Assembly: GCA_009379725.1 (NCBI GenBank)
Contig: WHTF01000013.1
Span: 1 to 57,071, forward strand
DNA length: 57,071 bases
Direction: 5' to 3'
DNA from: Deltaproteobacteria bacterium
Lineage (GTDB): Bacteria > Desulfobacterota > Binatia > UBA9968
This document shows, in pieces, positions 38,769 to 47,913 of the stretch. Below the pieces are notes generated by a model that did no database searches, had not been told where the DNA came from, and saw only the letters and a program-made list of their open reading frames with translations. Each line of letters starts with the position of its first letter. Within the stretch, counting starts at the first letter, position 1. The position numbers and the translations under genes are program-made.

Positions 38769-39524
38769 ATGAAAGAAGCAAAGCAGATGGCTGATTGGCT
38801 TGACGCGCTGGACCGCCCGGATAAGCAGATGCTTCGCGTGGCGGTTGACGGTTTGATCGCGACCTTACAGGACTCCCCTGAAAGCGCGAAGATTCTGCAG
38901 GACCTTCTCGGCGATTCAGAGCGAAAAAATCGCTGGCCTATTGCTTATATCCTGGCCCACCTGCCTCAACCACCTGCCGAATCATTGGGTATTTTACTTG
39001 ATACGCTTGACGATCCGGATCCCGACGTGCGCTGGGCCATCATCTTACTCTTGGCCCGGTTGACGAATACAAAAAATACGTTAATCCAACTACCGATAAC
39101 GCTGTTTGCCACCGCTACGGCGACACAACGGCGCATGATCATGTACTATCTAAAAGAATTAAAGCTACAGAATGAAACGGTTCGACAGGCGCTGTTAGGC
39201 GGACTGAAGGATTCTGACGCAACCGTTAGAGTGGCTGCGGTGATCACCTTGAAAGAACAAGAAGTAGATTCAAACGGCAAAAAAGCATTACTAGAGTTGC
39301 TCGTGCGCGATCCTGATGTTCGTGTACAGCATGCGGCGGCGATCACGCTGGCGAGCCTAGGATCACCGTCAGAGGAATTTTTATCAGCTCTCGATCATGC
39401 TGCGGCAACTGCGCAGGCGCCTTTGAAGAAAGCCGCCAGTACAGCATTGCGTATCCTGCAAGAAAAAAAAGAGGTCCGTCCCATACGGCAACTGACGTCA
39501 CCTTTGAAACGGACCTCGGGTTAA
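38769..39524 (+). CDS. HEAT-repeat protein
   Basis: 251 residues, entirely helical, with repeated units of the type DPDVRWAIILLLARL, DSDATVRVAAVITLKE and DPDVRVQHAAAITLASLG that define bacterial HEAT/PBS-lyase-like repeats. No signal peptide. Such proteins are scaffolds or lyase-type maturases; no catalytic residue is evident. It lies 65 bases after the M24 gene. Its 3' end faces a minus-strand micropeptide unit whose transcript would run antisense to it. Confidence 0.8.
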   Translation: MKEAKQMADWLDALDRPDKQMLRVAVDGLIATLQDSPESAKILQDLLGDSERKNRWPIAYILAHLPQPPAESLGILLDTLDDPDPDVRWAIILLLARLTNTKNTLIQLPITLFATATATQRRMIMYYLKELKLQNETVRQALLGGLKDSDATVRVAAVITLKEQEVDSNGKKALLELLVRDPDVRVQHAAAITLASLGSPSEEFLSALDHAAATAQAPLKKAASTALRILQEKKEVRPIRQLTSPLKRTSG

Positions 39525-39532
39525 CTTCGGTA

Positions 39533-39603
39533 GACTGAGGGGGATTGCTAGGCTTCAAGCTAGAATCCCCATCAAAGATCCACTTGAAGCCTAAGTCTCA
39601 GTC
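39533..39603 (-). other. Nested, mutually exclusive hairpins after the micropeptide ORF
   Basis: Three inverted repeats interlock. Repeat A is a perfect 11-base pair: TAGGCTTCAAG (39549-39559) and CTTGAAGCCTA (39583-39593). Repeat B is GGGGATT (39540-39546) and AATCCCC (39564-39570), extended inward by CTAG and CTAG. Repeat C is an outer 7-base pair, GACTGAG (39533-39539) and CTCAGTC (39597-39603). A and C can stack into one long hairpin; B uses sequence inside the A loop and would exclude it. On the minus strand the A stem begins exactly at the stop codon of the 14-codon ORF. No T-run follows, so it is not a standard terminator. Confidence 0.7.
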
Positions 39604-39635
39604 ACCTCGCAGACAAAACAATTATCATCACTCAT
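39591..39635 (-). CDS. 14-codon ORF with strong expression signals (candidate micropeptide)
   Basis: Encodes MSDDNCFVCEVTET, then TAG. The ribosome site AAAGGAGGTGG is one of the best in the window, with GGAGG 10 bases before the ATG, and a TTGACA/TAAAAT promoter lies just upstream. The product would be acidic with a CxxC motif (Cys6, Cys9). It is not a leader peptide for any visible gene, because no minus-strand gene follows within 2 kb. Reading through the TAG would add only 11 residues before TGA. I recognise no family. Alternatives are a redox or metal-binding micropeptide, a minimal modified-peptide precursor, or the coding part of a dual-function RNA. Translation is unproven. Confidence 0.5.
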   Translation of the reverse strand: MSDDNCFVCEVTET

Positions 39636-39667
39636 GTCTGGACCACCTCCTTTCTCTGCTGCCTGTA

Positions 39668-39696
39668 ATTTTAAGGAGCCAGATCTCTTCTGTCAA
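39668..39696 (-). promoter_or_regulatory. Near-consensus sigma-70 promoter for the micropeptide unit
   Basis: On the minus strand: TTGACA (39696-39691, perfect), a 17-base spacer, TAAAAT (39673-39668, 5 of 6). Predicted start of transcription is near 39661, about 25 bases before the 14-codon ORF. This is the best promoter match I found in the window. Confidence 0.75.
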
Positions 39697-39760
39697 CAAG
39701 GTAAGCGCGAGCGTCACTCAACATAGAGCAGAGCCGCCGCATTGAACGCTGGAACGAGAG

Positions 39761-40534
39761 CTACTGCGAATGCCAGCCGATGAGACTGATCTGACGTCCG
39801 GTTTCTTTTTTTTCTCGCCGGTACGAAAAAAAATCTTCTTGCGCGCAACCGGTGCATGGGCCGATCTGAAATATTTGGCTTTCGGGAATTCCAGCACGGT
39901 GCAGAATGGCTTGGTTGAGGTTGCGCAAATGAAGGTATGTCCTACGATCTCTTGTTTGAATGCAGGAGCCCGCCAGGTCGCCCCATTTCTCTATCAGTGG
40001 CCGCGATACGTCCTCGCCGATCTCATAGCAACAGGCATCTATGGATGGTCCCAAGGCGACCTCAATTTCGGAAGGTAAAACACTATGCTCTTCGAGAAGC
40101 AGTTTAACCGCTTTTGCGGCGATACCCGTCATTGTCCCACGCCAGCCTGCATGAACCGCCGCTATCACTTTTTGCGCCGGAACAACAAAGAGGATCGGCA
40201 CACAATCGGCAGTAAGAACACCGAGATAAATCCCGCTTTGCTCGGTCAGCAGGCCATCGGCTTCGCCTGCTTCTTTTAGATTCCGGTCTTTGATTTCGAC
40301 GATATGATCGCCATGCACTTGGGTCATCGTGACGACACGCCCGCTGTGAATTCCCACGGCACCTTTCATATCGCACATATTGTCTTTAACGACATGATCA
40401 TCGTCGCCGACACGAAACGAGAGATTCAGTCCCGCATAGGGGCCGGAACTCCTTCCACCTCGTCGACCCAAAAAACCGTGCAGCAATTCATGGTATTTCT
40501 CCCATTGTGGGACCCTAAGACATGTGATTTCCAT
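39761..40534 (-). CDS. pgeF: Laccase-domain protein, peptidoglycan editing factor PgeF (YfiH family)
   Basis: 257 residues with all family hallmarks: HGFLGRRGG, TQVHGDHI, TADCVPILF, AAVHAGWRGT, LGPSIDACCYEIG and a C-terminal CTGC...FFSYRRE. The His-Cys-His metal site is intact. Family members remove wrongly placed serine from peptidoglycan precursors and have purine-nucleoside or laccase-like activities in vitro. The gene is alone in its direction except for the micropeptide unit downstream, which has its own promoter. Confidence 0.93.
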   Translation of the reverse strand: MEITCLRVPQWEKYHELLHGFLGRRGGRSSGPYAGLNLSFRVGDDDHVVKDNMCDMKGAVGIHSGRVVTMTQVHGDHIVEIKDRNLKEAGEADGLLTEQSGIYLGVLTADCVPILFVVPAQKVIAAVHAGWRGTMTGIAAKAVKLLLEEHSVLPSEIEVALGPSIDACCYEIGEDVSRPLIEKWGDLAGSCIQTRDRRTYLHLRNLNQAILHRAGIPESQIFQIGPCTGCAQEDFFSYRREKKETGRQISLIGWHSQ

Positions 40535-40726
40535 AATGTGGGATTATTCCTGGTTCGTTGCGCGTCTGCAAGTACGGAAATTCTCCTGAGCTCCGGCTAA
40601 TTATCTTTACCTGAAACCACCAGCGGTGTGTCTACCCTGCTGGTTACGGCGTTAAATGCACGGCTTTAACTCTTGCATTGTTGCCGCTTTTCACCGAAAA
40701 GTATCCGGATAGATCGACAGTGCTCC

Positions 40727-43700
40727 ATGACGGACGGTAAATACATCGACACGCTTAAACAAGCCGGGTTCTTGGCATTTTTTTGCACTCAATTTCTCGG
40801 CGCCTTCAACGACAACTTTTACAAAATGGTAGTATCTTTGGTGGCGCTCAATGCAGCAACACCACAAAGCGGCAGTTTATACGTCGATCTTATCGCCTTC
40901 CTGTTTATCTTGCCGTCCGCGCTCTTTTCCGGATATGCCGGCCATTTAGCGGACGTCCACAGTAAGCGCTCGATTCTTGTCACCGTGAAAGTTTTCGAGA
41001 TTGTGATCATGGGAATGGGGTTTGCGGCCTTTTTGTCCGGCCATGTCGAATCTATGCTCGTCATCGTTTTTCTCATGGGACTCCACTCGGCGTTCTTCAG
41101 CCCGGCGAAATACGGCATTCTGCCCGAGATGTTGCCTGAGACTGAACTGTCACGCGGCAATGGCTTGTTAGAGATGAGCACCTTCATGGCGATCATCTTG
41201 GGGGTTTCTCTCGGCGGAGCGATTTACTCGATTTGGAAGGATCAACTTCCCTCGGTCGGCCTCATCATGATCGCTATTGCCGTATTCGGAACACTGACCA
41301 GTTTAAGAATATCTCGAGTGCCCGCGTCCGGCTCAGTGAAACGCTTCCAGATCAATCCATTCGGAGAGATCTGGGACGGCGTCAAACGCCTCCATTCGGA
41401 TAAACCGCTCCGGCTCACGGTCGTTGGAATTTCATACTTCTGGTTTTTGGCAGCTTTGGTCCAACTGGACATGCTGTTTTTCGGCAAGGAACTGCTAGAA
41501 CTCGACGATTTCCAAATCGGTCTGTTGGGGACTTTCTTGGCGATTGGCATCGGCACCGGCAGTCTTGCCGCCGGCCGGCTCTCCGGCGATAAGATCGAGC
41601 TCGGCCTGGTGCCGCTGGGTTCGATTGCCATGGGAATCTGTTTATTGCTGGTCTCCTTTTCGGCGCCGTCGTATTTTCTTAATTCGGCATCCCTGGTCCT
41701 CCTGGGGTTTTCCGGCGGCCTGTTTGCGGTGCCGCTCAATGCGTTATTACAACATAGAAGCGGGCGCGAAGAAAAAGGCCAACTCATTGCCACCAACAAT
41801 TTTTTCAATACCATCGGCATCGCTCTGGCCGCGGCAACGCACTGGAGCTTATTTAGCCTGCTTCAACTTTCTCCCGACTGGATCATATTTTGGATCGGCA
41901 TGTTCACGCTTGTCTCCACGGCCGGTGTCCTCTTCATGCTGCCCGATTACTTCGTCCGCTTCGTCGTCTGGCTGTTAACCCACACACTTTATCGAATCCG
42001 CGCCGTCGGCGAAGAAAATGCTCCGATGCGCGGGCCGGCTCTGTTGGTTTCGAATCATGTCTCTTTTGTCGATGCCCTGCTCATCGGCGCGTGCCTGCCT
42101 GGTTTCGTTCGCTTCATTCTCCATCGCGATTATTATGAGAACAAATGGCTCAATTGGTTTTTTCGTTTGATGAAAGCAATCCCAATCGCGACAACCCGTG
42201 GCCGGGACATCATTGAAGCACTAAAGCGCGCCCGTGGGGAACTCGAAGCCGGACACGTGGTCTGCATCTTTGCCGAAGGCGCGATCAGCCGGACCGGGCA
42301 CATCCTACCTTTCAAGCGCGGCTTTGAGAGGATCGTCGATGGCACGGACGTGCCGATCATTCCAGTTCACCTGGACCAGCTCTGGGGCAGCATCTTCAGC
42401 TTTTATGGCGGCCGCTTCTTCTGGAAGTGGCCCAAACGCGTTCCATACCCGGTGACAGTGTCATTCGGCAAGCCGCTGCCGGCCGATTCGACGGTAGAAG
42501 AAGTTCGCCAGGCGATCTTGGAACTCGAAAGCAATGCGGCGCAGTATCGCCGCAATCCGTCGGATCTTTTGCCTACCAAGTTTGCGAAGATGGCCAAACG
42601 TCGCTGGTTTTGCTTCTGCATGGCCGACACCACGGGCGTGGAACTCACCTACGGTAAGACATTGATCGGCAGCATGCTGCTGGCGGGTTGGGTGGAGAAG
42701 CATTGTGAAAAAGACGCCATGGTGGGGGTCATTCTTCCGGCTTCGGTGGGAGGTGCGCTAGCAAACATTGCCATCCTGCTGGCGGGAAAGGTACCGGTCA
42801 ATCTGAACTTCACCGCCGGCAACGAAGGCATGATCTCAGCGATGAAGCAGTGCAACATCAAAACTATCCTCACGTCGCGACTATTTCTTTCGAAGGCAAG
42901 CCTCGAACCGATAGCTGGAATGATGTTCCTCGAAGAAGTTAAAAAAACCTTTACTCCGGCGCAGAAGATTTCAACGCTGGTCAAGACCGCTCTCTTACCG
43001 GCGCGGTGGCTGAACCGGCGTGTCACAAAATTGCAAAAACCGGATGATCTGGCCACAGTGATTTTTTCCAGCGGCAGCACGGGGACGCCCAAGGGTATCA
43101 TGCTCTCGCACCACAATATCGTGTCGAACATCGAAGGCATCTCGCAGGTGATTCACTTCACGCCGATCGACCGCATCATGGGGGTATTGCCGCTTTTTCA
43201 CTCCTTCGGTTTCACCGGCACACTCTGGCTGCCGCTTCTGGCTGGTTTCGGCGTGGTTTATCACCCCAACCCGATGGACGCGAAAACCATCGGCGAAACC
43301 GTGCAGAAATATAAGGCCACGCTGCTCATCAGCACACCGACGTTCTATTCCGGCTACCTCAGACGCTGTAGCGTCGAAGAATTCGCCAGCTTGCGCTATG
43401 CGATTGCCGGCGCGGAGAAGCTGCGTGAACAGATTGCCCGAGGTTACAAGGAGAAATACGGGATTGACTTATTGGAAGGCTACGGCTGTACCGAGCTTGC
43501 CCCGGTAGTTTCCGTCAATGTCCCAGACGTGATCCATGGCGCGGAAAAACAAATCGGTCACAAGCCCGGCACCGTGGGCCAGCCGATACCGGGGGTAGCG
43601 GTTAAGGTCATCGATCCGGACACGGAAGTCCCCTTACCCTGTGGCCAGGAGGGATTGCTGCTCGTGAAAGGCCCCAATTGCATGCTCGGTTACCTCGGCC

Positions 43701-44128
43701 AACCCGAACTCACTGCACAGGTCTTTCGCAATGATTGGTATATTACCGGCGACATCGCAACCATCGATGAGGATGGATTCATACGAATCACCGACCGTAT
43801 GTCGCGTTTCAGCAAGATCGGCGGGGAAATGGTTCCGCACATGAGAATAGAAGAAGTCATCAATGACATCTTGGGCACAGCCGCTTCCGTGGTGACAGCC
43901 GTTCCCGATGAACAAAGAGGAGAAAAGCTCATCGCTTTCTACAGCCAGAACGGTGTTGCAAGAGACGAACTTTGGGAGCAACTCAATCGTTCGCAGTTAC
44001 CCAAGCTTTGGATACCTAAGCGGGAAAACCTCTACTGGCTCGAATCCCTCCCGGTCCTGGGATCGGGAAAGGTGGACCTAAAAAGCGTTAAGATGTTGGC
44101 TTTGGAGCGAGAGGCCAAGGCACTTTGA
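40727..44128 (+). CDS. aas: MFS transporter / 1-acylglycerol acyltransferase / acyl-ACP ligase fusion
   Basis: 1133 residues in three modules. Residues ~10-410 form an LplT-like MFS transporter (AFFCTQFLGAFNDNFYK start). Residues ~430-620 are a PlsC-type acyltransferase with the HX4D motif SNHVSFVDAL and FAEGAISRTG. Residues ~640-1120 are an AMP-forming ligase with SSGSTGTPKGIMLSHHN and YGCTELAPVVSVN, then TGDIATIDEDG. This is the full LplT-Aas fusion known from several proteobacteria: it imports lysophospholipid and re-acylates it. I chose the ATG at 40727; the longer frame begins with TTG at 40673. No ribosome site is strong. Confidence 0.93.
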   Translation: MTDGKYIDTLKQAGFLAFFCTQFLGAFNDNFYKMVVSLVALNAATPQSGSLYVDLIAFLFILPSALFSGYAGHLADVHSKRSILVTVKVFEIVIMGMGFAAFLSGHVESMLVIVFLMGLHSAFFSPAKYGILPEMLPETELSRGNGLLEMSTFMAIILGVSLGGAIYSIWKDQLPSVGLIMIAIAVFGTLTSLRISRVPASGSVKRFQINPFGEIWDGVKRLHSDKPLRLTVVGISYFWFLAALVQLDMLFFGKELLELDDFQIGLLGTFLAIGIGTGSLAAGRLSGDKIELGLVPLGSIAMGICLLLVSFSAPSYFLNSASLVLLGFSGGLFAVPLNALLQHRSGREEKGQLIATNNFFNTIGIALAAATHWSLFSLLQLSPDWIIFWIGMFTLVSTAGVLFMLPDYFVRFVVWLLTHTLYRIRAVGEENAPMRGPALLVSNHVSFVDALLIGACLPGFVRFILHRDYYENKWLNWFFRLMKAIPIATTRGRDIIEALKRARGELEAGHVVCIFAEGAISRTGHILPFKRGFERIVDGTDVPIIPVHLDQLWGSIFSFYGGRFFWKWPKRVPYPVTVSFGKPLPADSTVEEVRQAILELESNAAQYRRNPSDLLPTKFAKMAKRRWFCFCMADTTGVELTYGKTLIGSMLLAGWVEKHCEKDAMVGVILPASVGGALANIAILLAGKVPVNLNFTAGNEGMISAMKQCNIKTILTSRLFLSKASLEPIAGMMFLEEVKKTFTPAQKISTLVKTALLPARWLNRRVTKLQKPDDLATVIFSSGSTGTPKGIMLSHHNIVSNIEGISQVIHFTPIDRIMGVLPLFHSFGFTGTLWLPLLAGFGVVYHPNPMDAKTIGETVQKYKATLLISTPTFYSGYLRRCSVEEFASLRYAIAGAEKLREQIARGYKEKYGIDLLEGYGCTELAPVVSVNVPDVIHGAEKQIGHKPGTVGQPIPGVAVKVIDPDTEVPLPCGQEGLLLVKGPNCMLGYLGQPELTAQVFRNDWYITGDIATIDEDGFIRITDRMSRFSKIGGEMVPHMRIEEVINDILGTAASVVTAVPDEQRGEKLIAFYSQNGVARDELWEQLNRSQLPKLWIPKRENLYWLESLPVLGSGKVDLKSVKMLALEREAKAL

Positions 44129-44385
44129 AGACCGGGTCGCGTCAGCAAAAGTCGCTGGGCCAGTTCTCGCGTGGCTCGCAGGCAACGCGAAACGATTGTT
44201 GCTAAACGCCGTGTTTCAATCTCTCCCTACTCCTTGTCCACTGGTCTCTCTTCCCTGTTTCTGTCTCTTTTTCGCTATCCGTTCTCGGCACCTTTCATTC
44301 GCGCACCCGGTTTTATGTATCAAAGTCGACATTTGCAAGGGTAGCAGACGCGTGATAAAAAATTTTCACACCGAAGGAGGACCGA

Positions 44386-45366
44386 ATGAATTTTCAGCTA
44401 CTTGCGGACAAAGCTCTTCAAGGCATCATTCCCGAGCGCGAGGAAATGAAAGCAGTGCTCAACGCGCCGGACGAACAGATCCCGGAGCTTGTCAGCGCGG
44501 CCTTCAAAGTGCGTCATCACTACTTCGGCAAGCGCGTGCAGATCCACATGCTGCAAAACGCCAAAAGCGGTTTATGTCCGGAGGATTGCCACTACTGTTC
44601 GCAGTCTTCCGTTTCCGAGGCTCCCATCGATCGTTACCCTTTTCTCTCGAAGGAAAAACTTTTGGAAGGCGCCAGGCGCGCCAAAGAAGCCGGCGCCGTG
44701 CGCTACTGCATCGTGAACAGCGGGCGCGGCCCGACGAACAAAGAAATTCAGGACATTGCCGAAGCTGTCAGAGAGATTCGCGAGAAAGTCGGCATCAACA
44801 TCTGTTGCTCGCTGGGCCTGATGGACGAGGAGAAAGCACGAACATTGAAGGAAGCCGGCGTCGGACGTATCAATCACAACCTTAATACCAGCCGGGAACA
44901 CCACGGGGAGATCGTAACCACCCACACCTATGACGACCGTGTCGGCACCGTGGAGAACGTCAAGTCGGCGGGCGTCGGCACCTGCTCCGGCGGAATCATC
45001 GGTATGGGTGAAAGCGAAGACGACATTATCAATCTGGCGCTGACCCTCAGGGCCATGGATGTCGAATCCATCCCGGTCAATTTTCTTCACTCCATTCCCA
45101 AGACACCTTTCGCAACCAAGAAACAGCTTACCCCGCAAAAATGTTTGAAGACCCTTTGTCTGTTTCGCTTCGTCAATCCTAACAAAGAGATCCGAGTCGC
45201 TGGAGGACGGGAAGTCAACCTGCGCTCGTTGCAGCCGCTCAGCCTCTATCCCGCCAATTCGATTTTCGTCAACGGCTATCTGACGACGCCCGGACAAGAA
45301 GCCTCCGACGCGCATCGTATGATCGAAGACCTCGGCTTCGAGCTCGATCGTCCGGCCGCAATCTAA
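44386..45366 (+). CDS. bioB: Biotin synthase
   Basis: 326 residues. The radical-SAM cluster motif CPEDCHYC (C64, C68, C71) and the auxiliary cluster ligands (Cys in NICCSLG, Cys and Arg later) are present, with YYCGSLG-type and NHNLNTSREHH segments specific to BioB. It inserts sulfur into dethiobiotin. AAGGAGG precedes the ATG. No other bio gene is nearby. A weak promoter candidate (TTGCAA, 17 bases, TAAAAA) ends ~25 bases upstream. The following solute-binding gene starts 81 bases downstream and may share the transcript. Biotin is needed by the carboxylase at 33645-37324. Confidence 0.95.
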   Translation: MNFQLLADKALQGIIPEREEMKAVLNAPDEQIPELVSAAFKVRHHYFGKRVQIHMLQNAKSGLCPEDCHYCSQSSVSEAPIDRYPFLSKEKLLEGARRAKEAGAVRYCIVNSGRGPTNKEIQDIAEAVREIREKVGINICCSLGLMDEEKARTLKEAGVGRINHNLNTSREHHGEIVTTHTYDDRVGTVENVKSAGVGTCSGGIIGMGESEDDIINLALTLRAMDVESIPVNFLHSIPKTPFATKKQLTPQKCLKTLCLFRFVNPNKEIRVAGGREVNLRSLQPLSLYPANSIFVNGYLTTPGQEASDAHRMIEDLGFELDRPAAI

Positions 45367-45447
45367 GGGCAACACTGAAATTTTGTGAAGCTGGGCGGCG
45401 TCGCACCCGGAGCGATGGGAAAGCTCAATTCGAACGGAGGAGCATAT

Positions 45448-46461
45448 ATGACCGGTCTGACATTCAGCTTTAAACTATTCCTGCTGATTTTCATGATTGC
45501 CGTGGGTGTTCCGCGGCTATCCGCCGCGCAGATTACCCCCGACCTGATCGAAGCCGCCAAGAAAGAGGGGGAGGTAGTCTTTTACGGCGCGATCACGGTG
45601 AGTTCGTCGAAACGCATTGGCGATCTGTTCGAGAAGAAATACGGCATCAAGCTGAGACACTGGCGCGGCGACGCTACCGAATTGATCAACCGAACTCTCG
45701 CGGAAGCCCGGGCCGGCAAGCCCGCGTTCGACGTCACCCTCGGCAACGAAGTGGTGATGACGGCCCTCAACGAAAAGAATATTTTTGCCGGCTTTGATCC
45801 ACCATCGGCCAAAAGCTTCCCCAAGCAGTTCCGCCACAGTGAGCACAAAATGACGGGGTGGCGGGTTTTACCCTACGGTATCAATTATAACCATCAGCTT
45901 CTCAATGCTGACGAAGCGCCTAAGTCATGGGAAGATCTTCTCGCGCCGAAATGGAAAGGGAGGTTCGGGATGGCCAATCCGGGCATCCACGTGACCACGC
46001 TGCAGTTCGTTTTGAATCTCGATAAACTCCTGGGTCCGAAATGGCTTAACGTTGTCGAAGGATGGGCCAAGCAGGAACCCCGATTGGCGCGGAGCCTGGC
46101 GGCGACGATCCAGCCGCTGACGGCCGGCGAAACCCCGGTCATCATCGGCTATATCAAAGACAAGTTCCAATATCAGGGACCCATCGAATATGTCCGGATG
46201 GATAAGTATCTTTCATCGGTGAGCTTTGTCGCCATCAACCGGCAAGCGCCGCACCCCAACGCGGCGCGCCTTTTCACGGATTTTTTTCTCGGCCCGGAAG
46301 CGCAAAAGCTCTTCGGCGATTTAGGGGAATATGTTTTCCATCCCGAAGTCGAGCACCGATTCAAGAAGGACGTTAGAGACGATCAGATCGTCGTGATGAG
46401 ACTACCGTCGAACGAGGAGTTGAAGAGTTGGAGCACCAAGTTCCGCGAGATGTTTCAGTAG
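45448..46461 (+). CDS. ABC-type extracellular solute-binding protein (family 1, iron/polyamine-like)
   Basis: 337 residues. A signal peptide (LTFSFKLFLLIFMIAVGVPRLSAAQ) precedes a type-II binding fold: EAAKKEGEVVFYGAITVSSS, LFEKKYGIKL, GKPAFDV and PAVVIGYI-like segments. This family covers Fe(III), thiamine, putrescine and related binding proteins; ligand is unclear. I start at the ATG at 45448 because GGAGG lies 5-10 bases before it; the frame extends upstream to 45385 without a ribosome site. No permease or ATPase gene follows. It is 13 bases upstream of the aminotransferase gene. Confidence 0.88.
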   Translation: MTGLTFSFKLFLLIFMIAVGVPRLSAAQITPDLIEAAKKEGEVVFYGAITVSSSKRIGDLFEKKYGIKLRHWRGDATELINRTLAEARAGKPAFDVTLGNEVVMTALNEKNIFAGFDPPSAKSFPKQFRHSEHKMTGWRVLPYGINYNHQLLNADEAPKSWEDLLAPKWKGRFGMANPGIHVTTLQFVLNLDKLLGPKWLNVVEGWAKQEPRLARSLAATIQPLTAGETPVIIGYIKDKFQYQGPIEYVRMDKYLSSVSFVAINRQAPHPNAARLFTDFFLGPEAQKLFGDLGEYVFHPEVEHRFKKDVRDDQIVVMRLPSNEELKSWSTKFREMFQ

Positions 46462-46474
46462 CGGATTTGAAATC

Positions 46475-47467
46475 ATGGCTAAAATTCCTGTCTTCACCGT
46501 CGAACAAGCGATTGCCCGCTTGCGGCAAACAGTCCACGGCAAGGCCGCTAACTTCTATGCGATGTACTCCAGCGTCCTCGGCGGCATCGTCACCGACCCG
46601 GCGCTCATGGTGCTGCCGCTCGACGATCACATGGTGCACCGCGGCCACGCGGTCTTCGACACGGCTACACTCACGCAGGGAATGCTCTATCAAATCGATC
46701 CGCACTTGGATCGGTTGATCAAATCAGCCGGCGGAGCGCGCATTCCGTTGCCGTTTTCCCGGGAACGATTGCGCCGGATCATTTTGGCGACCGCGGCGGC
46801 GAGCCGCCAGCGCGATGGATCCGTGCGCTACTGGCTCTCCGCCGGTCCCGGCGGCTACGGGCTAGGTCCGGCGGAATGTGCCGGCAGCAGCTTCTACGTA
46901 ATCGTCTTCAAGCAGGAAGCTTACCCGGAGAGTTACTATCAACAGGGCATCAAGCTCATCACTAGCCAGGTGCCGATCAAACCGCCGCTCTTCGCGCGGA
47001 TCAAGTCGACCAATTATTTGCCCAACGTGCTCGTCGTTCTGGAAGCCAAAGACCGGGGCGCCGACAATGGGGTTTTCATCGACCAACGCGGCATGGTGGC
47101 GGAAAGCTCCAATATGAACGTAGCGTTCGTCACCCAGGATCGCGTGTTGCGCCATCCGCCTTTTGAAGCGGTCCTATCGGGTATCACGATCAAGAGAGTT
47201 CTCGATTTCGCCCAGCGGCTGGTGCAACAAGGCGCGCTAAAAGCCCTCCGCATCGCCGATATTCCGGTAGAGGAAGGACGTGAGGCGATAGAAATGATGC
47301 TTATCGGCAGCTCGATCAAAGTCGCGCCGGTCATCGAATGGGACGGGCAAAAGATCGGCGACGGTAAGCCCGGACCGATCACCAAGAAGCTACTGGAAAT
47401 GTGGAACGAGGACGCCAGATCGGCGAAGGACCAGCTAGTCGCCGTGCCGTACGACGAGGGAGTCTAA
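46475..47467 (+). CDS. Class IV PLP-dependent aminotransferase
   Basis: 330 residues of the BCAT/D-amino-acid transaminase/ADC lyase fold. The phosphate and PLP contacts HMVHRGHAVFDTATL, the Lys in RIKSTNYLPNVLV (candidate Schiff-base lysine) and VAESSNMNVAFV are visible. It could transaminate branched-chain or D-amino acids, or act as aminodeoxychorismate lyase; closest in overall pattern to plant-type D-amino-acid transaminase homologues. It follows the solute-binding gene by 13 bases, so the two are probably co-expressed. Confidence 0.88.
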   Translation: MAKIPVFTVEQAIARLRQTVHGKAANFYAMYSSVLGGIVTDPALMVLPLDDHMVHRGHAVFDTATLTQGMLYQIDPHLDRLIKSAGGARIPLPFSRERLRRIILATAAASRQRDGSVRYWLSAGPGGYGLGPAECAGSSFYVIVFKQEAYPESYYQQGIKLITSQVPIKPPLFARIKSTNYLPNVLVVLEAKDRGADNGVFIDQRGMVAESSNMNVAFVTQDRVLRHPPFEAVLSGITIKRVLDFAQRLVQQGALKALRIADIPVEEGREAIEMMLIGSSIKVAPVIEWDGQKIGDGKPGPITKKLLEMWNEDARSAKDQLVAVPYDEGV

Positions 47468-47709
47468 CGGCACGAAGCCGCGCTTGAAAAATCCTCGCGT
47501 TAAAACGATGCATCTGCCGAGGAAAGATCTCTGACAAATTGTCGAAAGAGCAATGCTTTAGCAGGTTGCTAAGAAAAATACGCGGCGTGCGTCGAGAAGT
47601 TTGACAACTCATTAGAAGAAGTGGAGAATCCAAGGAGCGAAAGTTCGATCGTTACTCGTTTTACACTGGGGTTTCTCTAGCACTGTGAACACAAGAATCA
47701 GGAGAAAGC

Positions 47710-47913
47710 ATGAAACTTAAGGTCATCGTACATGAAGCTGAAGAGGGCGGTTACTGGGCTGAAGTGCCTGCCATTCCCGGCTGCGCGACACAAGGAGACA
47801 CCTTCGACGAGCTTTTGAAAAACATTTATGAAGCGGTCGAAAGCTGCCTCTCAGTGGACGTTAAGGATATTCAGATTTCCGCCAGCGACAAAGTTCTAGA
47901 CATCGCGGTTTGA
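47710..47913 (+). CDS. hicB: HicB-family antitoxin
   Basis: 67 residues: MKLKVIVHEAEEGGYWAEVPAIPGCATQG is the partial RNase H fold of HicB-type antitoxins. There is no C-terminal DNA-binding domain, so this is the short form. It neutralises the HicA RNase encoded by the overlapping next gene. AGGAGAAAGC provides the ribosome site. Order hicB then hicA is the reverse of E. coli. Confidence 0.88.
   Translation: MKLKVIVHEAEEGGYWAEVPAIPGCATQGDTFDELLKNIYEAVESCLSVDVKDIQISASDKVLDIAV

Noticed and set aside
44196-44885. A 229-codon plus frame over the start of bioB
   Set aside because: It is a shifted-frame shadow of bioB with Arg/Ser-rich, unnatural composition.
44572-45375. A 267-codon minus frame antisense to bioB
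   Set aside because: Antisense shadow of a well-supported radical-SAM gene; no ribosome site or family pattern.
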